From: Bradyrhizobium genosp. SA-3
GTDB lineage: Bacteria; Pseudomonadota; Alphaproteobacteria; Rhizobiales; Xanthobacteraceae
Assembly (NCBI RefSeq): GCF_004212635.1
Contig: NZ_PSRT01000012.1
Coordinates: 26,476-90,475 of the forward strand
Direction: 5' to 3'
Length of the DNA stretch: 64,000 bases
Shown piece after piece: positions 1-7,120 of this stretch (its first letter is position 1; each line of letters starts with the position of its first letter). Position numbers and translations under genes: made by a program. Under the pieces are notes generated by a model. The model was not told the origin of the DNA. It saw only the letters and a list, made by a program, of their open reading frames with translations, and searched no databases.

Positions 1-234
1 GATCGCCTCGCGCGGCGCGGCGTATTTCGCCGCCAGCTGGTCTGCGACGTCGCCGACATTGCGCTCGCCGTCGCAGAGCTGCAAGACCTCGACCGCGATC
101 TCGTCTGGGGCCAGCACCCGTTCCGGCGCCAGGATCACCCAGACTTGGCGCGTCTCGTCATACTTCAGTTTGGCATGCCGCGGCAGCACGGGGCGGCTTG
201 CCTCGCTGACGCTGATGTTCCGCGGCCCGGCCAT
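1..234 (-). CDS. pqqD: PqqD, PQQ peptide chaperone (3' end outside the window)
   Basis: PqqD binds the PqqA precursor peptide and presents it to the radical-SAM enzyme PqqE during pyrroloquinoline quinone synthesis. The protein starts MAGPRNISVSEASRPVLPRH and continues with the family pattern: LKYDETRQVWVILAPERVL, then a helical part with LQLCDGERNVGDVADQLA. Seventy-eight codons are visible and the reading frame is open at the window edge, so the C-terminus is missing. It lies 25 bp downstream of pqqC on the same strand, as expected for pqqABCD(E). pqqE would be expected just left of the window. The assignment is firm from sequence plus context. Confidence 0.93.
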   Translation of the reverse strand, partial: MAGPRNISVSEASRPVLPRHAKLKYDETRQVWVILAPERVLAPDEIAVEVLQLCDGERNVGDVADQLAAKYAAPREAI

Positions 235-259
235 TGCTGTTCCTCGTTAGCTCGCCTTC

Positions 260-1039
260 TTAGTTTTCTTTGGGCACGAAAGCGCCCGGCGGAATGTGGC
301 CCTCGACATAGGCGTGATAGAGCGCGTCGAGCTGCACCCAGAGTACGTTGGTCTTGAAGATCAGCGCGTTGCACACCTGCGCGCGCTGCTCCAGCGTCGT
401 GGCATGCGCCTTGACGTAGTCGAGCGCAAAGCCGGCATCGCGCGGCGCCTGGGTCAGGCGTCGCTTGAAATAGCTCATGATGTCGGGGTTGACGAAGTCG
501 TAATGCGCCAGCATGCCGGAGATGCGCTCTTCGTGCAGGTTCGGCGCGAACAATTCGGTCAGCGAGGAGGCGATCGCCTCCAGCGGGCTCTTCTCGCGGC
601 AATAGTGGACATAGGCCTCGACCGCGAAGCGCGTCGCCGGCAGGATGCCTTCGGTCGATTCCACGTAAGCCGTGTCGAGACCCAGGCCTTCGGTCAGCTT
701 GAGCCAGCGCTCGATGCCGCCCTCGGTTCCGACGTCGCCGTCATGGTCCTCGATACGATGGCGCCATTCCAGCCGCGTGGCGCGGTCGCGGAAGCGCGAG
801 ATCACCACCGCGTCCTTGATCGGGATGGTGCTCTGGTAATAGTAGCGGTTGAGCGCCCAGGCCTGCACTTGGCCCTTGTCGAGCTTGCCGCCGTGCAGCA
901 GCTTATGGAACGGATGCAGGCTGTGATAGCGCGTCGCCCCGATATGGCGCAGCGTCGCCTCGAGTTCCTCGGCCGAGTTGAGCTTGATGTCCTTGCCGAT
1001 CGAGAGCGCGGTCATTCCTGTCAGTGACGCGGTATTCAC
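260..1039 (-). CDS. pqqC: PqqC, pyrroloquinoline-quinone synthase
   Basis: PqqC is the cofactorless oxidase that performs the last ring closure and eight-electron oxidation giving PQQ. The 259-residue product has typical family length. Recognisable blocks are the N-terminal FHKLLHGGKLDKGQVQAWALNRYYYQ region and the helical RIEDHDGDVGTEGGIERWL and APNLHEERISGMLAHYDF segments. I take the GTG at 1039 as the start because GTGA overlaps the pqqB stop codon (1036-1038), a translational-coupling arrangement. An ATG at 1015 is the alternative. Second to last visible gene of the minus-strand pqq operon. Confidence 0.95.
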   Translation of the reverse strand: MNTASLTGMTALSIGKDIKLNSAEELEATLRHIGATRYHSLHPFHKLLHGGKLDKGQVQAWALNRYYYQSTIPIKDAVVISRFRDRATRLEWRHRIEDHDGDVGTEGGIERWLKLTEGLGLDTAYVESTEGILPATRFAVEAYVHYCREKSPLEAIASSLTELFAPNLHEERISGMLAHYDFVNPDIMSYFKRRLTQAPRDAGFALDYVKAHATTLEQRAQVCNALIFKTNVLWVQLDALYHAYVEGHIPPGAFVPKEN

Positions 1040-1965
1040 AGCACGATCTCCGTTCCATCCGCGGGTATCTGCCAGCCCGCCTCTTCAGTGGCTTTCCGCT
1101 CGGGTGAAGCGGGCAGCAGCGCCGGATTCGAGTTATTGATATGCAGAAAAATCTTCCTGCCGATAGTGAGATCGGCCAGCCGCGCGATCGCGCCGTCGGC
1201 GCCGGACATCGCGACATGGCCCATGCTCTTGCCGGTCTTGTGGCCGAGGCCCGCCCTGATCATCTCGTCGTCCTGCCACACCGTGCCATCGAAGAACACC
1301 AGTGCCGCGCCGTCGATCTCGGTCTTGAGCGCGTCGGTGACCTCGGCGCAGGCGGCGATGAAATAGAAGCACTTGCCGGTCGACTTGTCCGTGATCTTCA
1401 GGCCCAGCGTATCGCCGTCGCCGGTCTCGCCGCCAGGATGGGCCTTGCCTTCCAGATACCAGGCCGACTTGCCCGGCACCGCGAACGGCAGCACCTCGAT
1501 CCCTGAGCGCGCGCCGTCCGGCAGTCGCGGCTCGAACGGCTCGCCGATGTCGGTCGGCTGGCGCCGCACGTTCTTCTCGTTCAGCACGTTGAAGATGCTG
1601 TTGCTCTTCAGGATCGCCAGCACCTTCTCATGCGCATAAACCGTGAAGGGCGAGCCCTCGCGCATCGACAGCAGGCCTGCGACCGCGTCCACTTCGCCGT
1701 TGGTCAGGATCACGCCGGCAATCGGCGTATGGCGCAGCGCGCCCGCCTTCGGGTGCAACTGCGGCGTGGCGTTCAATTGCTGGCGAAGGTCGGGGGAGGC
1801 GTTGATCAGGAACCAGTGCTCGCCGTCGCCGCTGAAGGCGACCGACGCCTGGGTTCTCAAGAGGTCATGGCCGCTGGCACGGGCCGCTCGGCAGCCCTCG
1901 CAGCCGCAATTCCATTGCGGCACTCCGCCGCCGGCTGCGGCGCCCAGGACGACGACACGAAGCAT
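1036..1965 (-). CDS. pqqB: PqqB, metallo-beta-lactamase-fold PQQ biosynthesis protein
   Basis: PqqB is a metallo-beta-lactamase-fold protein of PQQ synthesis, proposed to hydroxylate the Glu-Tyr intermediate. The start at 1965 gives MLRVVVLGAAAGGGVPQWNC and 309 residues, with AGGAG a few bases upstream. The frame stays open for 16 more codons upstream, but that extension lacks homologous character. Visible family features are the N-terminal GGGVPQWNCGCEGC cysteine cluster and the VDAVAGLLSMREG stretch. The gene lies 130 bp downstream of pqqA and overlaps pqqC by 4 bp. Confidence 0.95.
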   Translation of the reverse strand: MLRVVVLGAAAGGGVPQWNCGCEGCRAARASGHDLLRTQASVAFSGDGEHWFLINASPDLRQQLNATPQLHPKAGALRHTPIAGVILTNGEVDAVAGLLSMREGSPFTVYAHEKVLAILKSNSIFNVLNEKNVRRQPTDIGEPFEPRLPDGARSGIEVLPFAVPGKSAWYLEGKAHPGGETGDGDTLGLKITDKSTGKCFYFIAACAEVTDALKTEIDGAALVFFDGTVWQDDEMIRAGLGHKTGKSMGHVAMSGADGAIARLADLTIGRKIFLHINNSNPALLPASPERKATEEAGWQIPADGTEIVL

Positions 1966-2095
1966 GATCCGTCTCCTGGAGGGAACGCTGCGAGGTGGAT
2001 CTCGGGTCGACACCGAGTGCCGACAAAGATGATGTCTTCCGGCAACCTATTGTGATCGAAAGATCCACCTGCGCTGAACGCAGACCGCCCGCCGC

Positions 2096-2176
2096 TTACT
2101 TGCGGGTGGCGCTCACATACATGTTGATTTCCATGCCACAGGGCACTTCGACGATCTTCGGGGCTTTCCAGGCCAT
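2096..2176 (-). CDS. pqqA: PqqA, PQQ precursor peptide
   Basis: This 26-residue peptide reads MAWKAPKIVEVPCGMEINMY followed by VSATRK. Glu16 and Tyr20, which are cross-linked to form the PQQ skeleton, are present in the canonical G-M-E-I-N-M-Y context. It ends TAA at 2096 and is the first gene of the minus-strand pqq operon, 130 bp before pqqB. The region upstream (2177-2441) holds its promoter and a strong hairpin. The gene is too short for most gene callers but unmistakable. Confidence 0.96.
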   Translation of the reverse strand: MAWKAPKIVEVPCGMEINMYVSATRK

Positions 2177-2208
2177 TTGGCTCTCCATTTTCGCGAAATC
2201 GGACGTAT

Positions 2209-2236
2209 CCGCCCGCGCTTAAGTTAATGCGGGCGG
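2209..2236 (-). promoter_or_regulatory. GC-rich hairpin in the pqqA leader
   Basis: CCGCCCGC (2209-2216) and GCGGGCGG (2229-2236) form a perfect 8-bp stem around a 12-nt AT-rich loop, 33 bp upstream of the pqqA start. It would be transcribed in the pqqA leader if the promoter lies further right. No run of U follows it on the minus strand, so it is not a standard intrinsic terminator. It could stabilise the abundant pqqA message or bind a regulator; the role is inference. Confidence 0.4.
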
Positions 2237-2441
2237 AGAAGTTCGCCAGTGAAATTTTCCCGACCAAGGTAGTAGGTCGGCGGAATTGTTGCGCTGCAAA
2301 GAGAGCGTATTGCGGCCACAAGATCAGCGACTGACAGACGCAAAAAACGCCGATAGGTCGTGATCCCTGTCGGGATAAAGCAGTTGTGAGTATAGAACGG
2401 CTTCCAATCGGCTACAGGCGACCCAAACTGGATCTTTCGTG

Positions 2442-2699
2442 ATGCCCAGATATTTCTTCAACACCCGCATCGGCGACGAACTGATCGTGGATCCCGACGG
2501 CGAGGATCTGCGCAACCCCGATCGCGCCTGGGAGGTCGCCCGCCAGATGATCCTGGAGGTGGTGAAGTCGGAGGGCGCCCAGCCGGCTCTGCTCGAGGCC
2601 GTGATCGAGGTGACCGACGACGACGGGGAAATCGTGCTGGAGTTTCCCTTCACCGAGGCGCTCCTGGACATGCCGGACCAGTCCGCGACGCGGCATTGA
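2442..2699 (+). CDS. Small DUF6894-family protein
   Basis: An 85-residue protein beginning MPRYFFNTRIGDELIVDPDG, the hallmark opening of the short DUF6894-type proteins that are numerous in rhizobia. The middle has AWEVARQMILEVVKSEG and the end is acidic, with a TDDDGEIVLEFPF strand. A GTG directly before the ATG (2439) is an alternative start. There is no signal peptide or membrane segment. The function is unknown; family members are small cytosolic proteins, often in many paralogous copies. It is transcribed away from the pqq operon, so 2177-2441 is a divergent promoter region. Confidence 0.8.
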   Translation: MPRYFFNTRIGDELIVDPDGEDLRNPDRAWEVARQMILEVVKSEGAQPALLEAVIEVTDDDGEIVLEFPFTEALLDMPDQSATRH

Positions 2700-2737
2700 G
2701 GCCCGCGGACGGGTAAGGGGCGCGCAGCTCCCTCCAC

Positions 2738-2824
2738 CGTCATTGCGAGTGTAGCGAAGCAATCCAGAATCCCTCGGCGGAGGCAGTCTGGATTGCTTCG
2801 TCGCAAGGGCTCCTCGCAATGACG
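2738..2824. repeat. Intergenic palindrome, family A, copy 1
   Basis: CGTCATTGCGAG at the left pairs with CTCGCAATGACG at the right. Internally GAAGCAATCCAGA faces TCTGGATTGCTTC. The same arms recur at 5095-5182, 13312-13434 and 57271-57357. It lies between the DUF6894 gene and the amidase. Confidence 0.85.
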
Positions 2825-2931
2825 GAGAATGAGGCACCATCCGGCACCAAACCCGCCCTTCGCCCCTGCGAAATCCGCATGGCTTTGCCGCGGTCCCGGC
2901 GCTAAAAGACGGCGGTCATACGGAGCAAGCC

Positions 2932-4332
2932 ATGCAAGATCTCTGGCGCCTGTCGGCCGCCGACCTCGCCGCCCTCGTCAAGTCCAAAAAGGTGTCCGCC
3001 AGGGAGGCCGCCAAGGCCGGTCTCGCCCGCCTGGACGCCGTCAATCCCGCGCTCAACGCGGTGATCGACCACCGGCCGGACGACGTGCTCAAGCAGGCTG
3101 ACGTCGTCGATGCCGCCATCGCGCGGGGCGAGGACCCCGGCGTGCTCGCGGGCGTGCCCGTCACCATCAAGGCCAATGTCGACCAGGAGGGCTTTGCCAC
3201 CACCAACGGCCTGAAACTCCAGCGCGACGTCATCGCGCGCGAGGACAATCCGGTGGTCGCCAATTTCCGCAAAGCCGGCGCCATCCTGCTCGGCCGCACC
3301 AATTGCCCGGCCTTCTCCTACCGCTGGTTCACCACCAATCTGATCCATGGCGACACCAAGAATCCCCGCGACGCTTCGCTGACGCCGGGCGGCTCCTCCG
3401 GCGGCGCCGGCTCGGCGGTCGCGGCCGGCATCGGCCACATCGCGCACGGCACCGACATCGCCGGCTCGATCCGCTATCCCGCCTATGCCTGCGGCGTGCA
3501 CGGCCTGCGCCCGACGCTCGGCCGCATTCCCGCTTTCAATCCCGCGCTGCCGGAGCGCCCGATCGGGCCGCAGATCATGGCGGTCTCTGGCCCGCTGGCG
3601 CGCACCGTCAACGACTTGCGCATCTCGCTCGCCGCGATGTCGGCCCGCGACATCCGCGATCCCTGGTTCGTGCCGGTGCCGCTGGAAGGTCCCGCACGGC
3701 CGAAGCGCGCCGCGCTCTGCCTCAATCCGGGCGGCCTTGCCACCACGCCGGAGGTGAAGGCGGCGGTGAGCGATGCCGGCAAGCGGCTGGAGCGCGCGGG
3801 CTGGACCGTCGACGTCATCGCGGACACGCCGCCGATGCGCGAAGCGGTCGAGTGGCAGATCAAACTCTGGCTCGGCGACGGCTACGAGGCGCAGCTCGAG
3901 ATGGCCGAGCGCGAGGGCGATCCCGGCGCGCTGGCGTGCCTGCGCGGCAACCGCAGCAGGGTCGCGCCGATGGACCAAGCGAATTACGCGAAGGCGCTGA
4001 CCCGAAGAGCCACGTTGACCCGCGACTGGATGCTGTTCTTCGAAAAATATGCCGTGCTGCTGACGCCGGTCTCCGGCGAGCTGCCGTTCCCCGATCATCT
4101 CGACCGCAAGGACGACGAGTCTTTCCAGCGCGTCTGGGAGGCGCAGCTGCCGCAGATCGCCATTCCCTTCATGGGCTTGCCCGGCCTCGTCGTCTCCACC
4201 GGTCTCGTCGGCAAGGCGCCGGTCGGCGTGCACATCGTCTCCGGCCGCTATCGCGAGGATCTGTGCCTGCTCGCGGGCGAAGCGATCGAGGCCGGCGGCG
4301 TGCCGCCGTCGCCGATCGATCCCGTGGGCTAG
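2932..4332 (+). CDS. Amidase-signature family amidase
   Basis: A 466-residue amidase-signature enzyme predicted to hydrolyse a carboxamide bond. The Ser-cisSer-Lys triad is visible: Lys80 in TIKANVD, the cis-Ser near 155 in the GGSSGGAGSA loop, and Ser179 in DIAGSIRYPA. The rest follows the family, including the VHGLRPTLGRIP segment. There is no signal peptide, so it should be cytosolic. It ends 2 bp before the glutathione peroxidase gene, so the two are probably co-transcribed. The substrate cannot be assigned; the non-tRNA context and single-gene form argue against GatA. Confidence 0.9.
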   Translation: MQDLWRLSAADLAALVKSKKVSAREAAKAGLARLDAVNPALNAVIDHRPDDVLKQADVVDAAIARGEDPGVLAGVPVTIKANVDQEGFATTNGLKLQRDVIAREDNPVVANFRKAGAILLGRTNCPAFSYRWFTTNLIHGDTKNPRDASLTPGGSSGGAGSAVAAGIGHIAHGTDIAGSIRYPAYACGVHGLRPTLGRIPAFNPALPERPIGPQIMAVSGPLARTVNDLRISLAAMSARDIRDPWFVPVPLEGPARPKRAALCLNPGGLATTPEVKAAVSDAGKRLERAGWTVDVIADTPPMREAVEWQIKLWLGDGYEAQLEMAEREGDPGALACLRGNRSRVAPMDQANYAKALTRRATLTRDWMLFFEKYAVLLTPVSGELPFPDHLDRKDDESFQRVWEAQLPQIAIPFMGLPGLVVSTGLVGKAPVGVHIVSGRYREDLCLLAGEAIEAGGVPPSPIDPVG

Positions 4333-4334
4333 CG

Positions 4335-4811
4335 ATGACCGCCATCTACGACTTCAAGGCCAACTCGCTTGCCGGCGAGGAAGTGCCGATGCGCCGTTTC
4401 GAGGGACAGGTGCTGCTGATCGTCAACACCGCGAGCAAATGCGGCTTCACGCCGCAATATCGCGGGCTGGAGGATCTCTATCGCGATCTGTCGCCGCGCG
4501 GCTTCTCGGTGCTCGGCTTTCCCTGCAACCAGTTCGGCGCGCAGGAGCCGGGACAGGCGGACGAGATCCAGGCGTTCTGTTCGACCAACTATGACGTCAC
4601 CTTCCCGCTGTTCGAGAAGATCGACGTCAACGGCGCCAACGCACACCCTCTGTATGAGTACCTGAAACGGCAGCAATCCGGCCTCTTGGGCGCCTCCATC
4701 AAATGGAATTTCACCAAATTCCTGGTGGACCGTGCCGGCAAGGTGGTCGCGCGCTACGCGCCGACCGCGCGGCCCGAAGGATTGCGCAATCAAATCGAAA
4801 CGCTGCTGTGA
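4335..4811 (+). CDS. Glutathione peroxidase (thiol type)
   Basis: A 158-residue peroxidase of the GPx family, reducing hydroperoxides with glutathione or thioredoxin. Cys36 in NTASKCGFTPQY is the peroxidatic residue (Cys rather than selenocysteine). FPCNQFGAQEPG supplies the conserved Gln, and IKWNFTKFLVD supplies the catalytic Trp and Asn. No signal peptide. The start follows the amidase stop by 2 bp, and a DUF3297 gene follows 11 bp after the stop, so the three are likely one unit. Confidence 0.94.
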   Translation: MTAIYDFKANSLAGEEVPMRRFEGQVLLIVNTASKCGFTPQYRGLEDLYRDLSPRGFSVLGFPCNQFGAQEPGQADEIQAFCSTNYDVTFPLFEKIDVNGANAHPLYEYLKRQQSGLLGASIKWNFTKFLVDRAGKVVARYAPTARPEGLRNQIETLL

Positions 4812-4822
4812 GCGAGACAATC

Positions 4823-5065
4823 ATGAGCGACGAATTTCCGGACCGCCTGTCGGTCGATCCGAACAGCCCCTATTACAACGCGGACATCCTGGCGCGCGAC
4901 GTCGGCATCCGCTTCAAGGGCATCGAGAAGACCAATGTCGAGGAATACTGCATCAGCGAAGGCTGGGTCCGCGTCACCGCCGGCAACGCCAAGGACCGCT
5001 ATGGCAACCCGCTGACCATCAAGGTGCACGGTCCGGTCGAGCCGTATTTCAGGGATAAGAAGTAG
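4823..5065 (+). CDS. DUF3297-family small protein
   Basis: An 80-residue protein with the DUF3297 pattern: DRLSVDPNSPYYNADILARD, then VGIRFKG and GWVRVTAGNAKDRYGNPLTI, ending in a charged tail. It is conserved in proteobacteria; the function is unknown. It starts 11 bp after the peroxidase stop and is probably co-transcribed with it. A family A palindrome follows. Confidence 0.85.
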   Translation: MSDEFPDRLSVDPNSPYYNADILARDVGIRFKGIEKTNVEEYCISEGWVRVTAGNAKDRYGNPLTIKVHGPVEPYFRDKK

Positions 5066-5094
5066 TTCGAACTGAGCGCGCACCGCTCTCTCCT

Positions 5095-5182
5095 CGTCAT
5101 TGCGAGGAGCCCTTGCGACGAAGCAATCCAGAGTCTTTCCGCGGGTAGCAGCCTGGATTGCTTCGCTTCGCTCGCAATGACG
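5095..5182. repeat. Intergenic palindrome, family A, copy 2
   Basis: CGTCATTGCGAGGAGCCC opens and GCTCGCAATGACG closes the element, with GAAGCAATCCAGA and TGGATTGCTTC as inner arms. It fills the gap between the DUF3297 gene and the tartrate dehydratase gene, ending 19 bp before that start codon. Confidence 0.85.
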
Positions 5183-5201
5183 AAAGTGAAAGGCCACCCC
5201 C

Positions 5202-6370
5202 ATGTCCGTCCGCATCGTCGACGTCCGCGAAATTACAAAACCGATCTCCTCGCCGATCCGCAACGCCTATATCGACTTCACCAAGATGACGACGAGCCTG
5301 GTCGCCGTCGTCACGGATGTGGTGCGCGACGGCAAGCGCGTCGTCGGTTACGGCTTCAACTCCAACGGCCGCTATGGGCAGGGCGGCCTGATCCGCGAGC
5401 GCTTTGCCGCGCGCATTCTCGAAGCTGATCCGAACTCGCTGCTCAATGTCGCCGGCGACAATCTCGACCCCGACAAGGTCTGGGCCGCGATGATGACCAA
5501 CGAGAAGCCGGGCGGCCATGGCGAGCGCTCGGTCGCGGTCGGCACCATCGACATGGCGGTGTGGGACGCGGTGGCGAAGATCGCGGGCAAGCCGCTGTTC
5601 CGCCTGCTCGCGGAGAGGCACGGCGTGACCGCCAATCCGCGCGTGTTCGTCTATGCCGCCGGCGCTATTATTATCCCGGCAAGGATCTCTCGATGCTGCG
5701 CGACGAGATGCGCGGCTATCTCGACCGCGGCTACAACGTCGTGAAGATGAAGATCGGCGGCGCCCCGATCGAGGAGGACCGCACCCGCATCGAGGCGGTG
5801 CTAAAGGAGATCGGCAAGGACGCGCAGCTCGCCGTCGACGCCAATGGCCGCTTCAACCTCGAGACCGGCATCGCCTACGCAAAAATGCTGCGCGATTATC
5901 CCTTGTTCTGGTACGAGGAGGTCGGCGATCCCCTCGATTACGCGCTGCAAGCCGCGCTCGCCGAGTTTTATCCGGGCCCGATGGCAACCGGCGAAAACCT
6001 GTTCAGCCACCAGGACGCCCGCAACCTGATCCGCTACGGCGGCATGCGCCCCGACCGCGATTGGCTGCAATTCGACTGCGCGCTGTCCTACGGCCTGTGC
6101 GAATACCAGCGCACGCTGGAGGTGCTGAAGACCTACGGCTGGTCGCCCAGCCGCTGCATCCCCCACGGCGGCCACCAGATGTCGCTCAACATCGCCGCCG
6201 GCCTGGGCCTAGGCGGCAACGAAAGCTACCCCGACCTGTTCCAGCCCTATGGCGGCTTCCCCGATGGTGTCCGCGTCGAGAACGGCCACATCACCATGCC
6301 CGACCTTCCCGGCATCGGGTTCGAGGGCAAGTCGGATCTCTACAATGAGATGAGGGCGCTGGCGGAGTAG
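5202..6370 (+). pseudogene. tarD: D-tartrate dehydratase (enolase superfamily), single-base frameshift
   Basis: The frame opening at 5202 (MSVRIVDVREITKPISSPIR) runs well for about 154 residues. The rest of the enzyme continues in another frame to 6370. One missing G near 5661-5665 explains it: GGC GGC TAT TAT TAT has become GGCGCTATTATTAT. Restoring it gives a 389-residue protein with Lys102, Lys184 (KMKIG), Asp213 (VDANGRF), Glu239 (YEEVGD), Glu265 (TGENLF) and His322 (PHGGHQM). This is the catalytic set and numbering I recall for Bradyrhizobium D-tartrate dehydratase, which converts D-tartrate to oxaloacetate. As given, the gene would make a truncated product lacking all metal ligands. It is either a sequencing error or a recent pseudogene. 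Confidence 0.88.
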
Positions 6371-6399
6371 GGGGGAACGCTGTGTGCCCCAAACTCAGT

Positions 6400-6520
6400 G
6401 TCGTCCCGGCGAAGGCCGGGACCCATAACCCCAGGGAGAAGTTATGGCGCGAGCTCGCAACTCCGAGTCTTCGCCAAACTCAATCCTGTGGTTATGGGTC
6501 CCGGCCTTCGCCGGGACGAC
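6400..6520. repeat. Intergenic palindrome, family C, copy 1
   Basis: GTCGTCCCGGCGAAGGCCGG at the left and its complement CCGGCCTTCGCCGGGACGAC at the right form 20-bp perfect arms, extended inward by GACCCATAACC and GGTTATGGGTC. A related copy is at 57523-57639. It starts 29 bp after the tartrate dehydratase stop. Confidence 0.88.
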
Positions 6521-6557
6521 AACGGAGTATGAGGCTCGACCTCACCACCCCCATCGC

Positions 6558-6660
6558 TGTCATGCCCTGGCTTGACCGGGGCATCCAGTACGCCGCGGCG
6601 GACGTAGCCAAGACGAGCTCTTCAACGCTGGTCTCTGGAACGCTGGATAGCCCGTCTCCG
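6558..6660. repeat. Family E palindrome, disrupted closing arm
   Basis: CTGTCATGCCCTGGCTTGAC and CATCCAGTACGCCGCGG match the opening arm of the element at 57387-57490. The closing side decays to CTGGATAGCCCGTCTCCGCG and never reaches the expected ATGACAG, because terminase-like sequence begins at about 6651. This looks like an insertion or deletion boundary inside a repeat. Confidence 0.55.
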
Positions 6661-6986
6661 CGCCTGAACTTTACAGGCTCGGCCTGCTGACCCGAGTCTA
6701 TGTTCCCGCGCTCGCCGCCTATTGCCACGCCTTCGGGCAATGGCGCATGGCTTCTGAAGCGCTGGCGAAGATGCAGGCCAAAGATCCGGTCATGAACGGT
6801 CTGATCATCAAGAGCAGATATGGCGACGCGGCTATGAATCCGTTGGTCACGATCGTGCGCAAGCACGCAGCCGATGTTGTGAGGTATGCAGCCGAATTTG
6901 GACTGACGCCCGTTGCTCGGAGCCGAATCGCAGCCGGGATCAACGCCACGCAGTTACCGAGCAAGTTCGATGGTTTGCTGCGCTGA
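6651..6986 (+). pseudogene. Phage terminase small subunit (P27 family) remnant
   Basis: Read in frame from 6651, the translation contains APELYRLGLLTRVYVPALAA, then YCHAFGQWRMASEAL, NPLVTIVRKHAADVVRYAAE and FGLTPVARSRIAAG. This is the C-terminal two-thirds of a P27-type small terminase, the DNA-recognition subunit of phage packaging. A stop codon lies immediately upstream (6648-6650) and no start or N-terminal DNA-binding part is present. Only a Met at 6747 could start translation, giving 79 residues. No large terminase, portal or capsid gene follows, so this is a phage fossil marking horizontal transfer. Confidence 0.72.
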
Positions 6987-7120
6987 TCATGCTGCTTGGG
7001 ACTGCATCGGAACGGTTGATAAATGTCGGCGTGACTATCGGCAGGTTGCCAACGAACTTCATCCGCCCGTAAGTTACAACCCTTCCGTTTTGACAAAGCC
7101 GCAGGTTGGGGAATTAGGGC

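Noticed and set aside
2932..4332. Amidase as GatA of the tRNA amidotransferase
   Set aside because: No gatB or gatC adjacent, and the neighbours are peroxide-stress and unknown genes; a generic amidase is safer.
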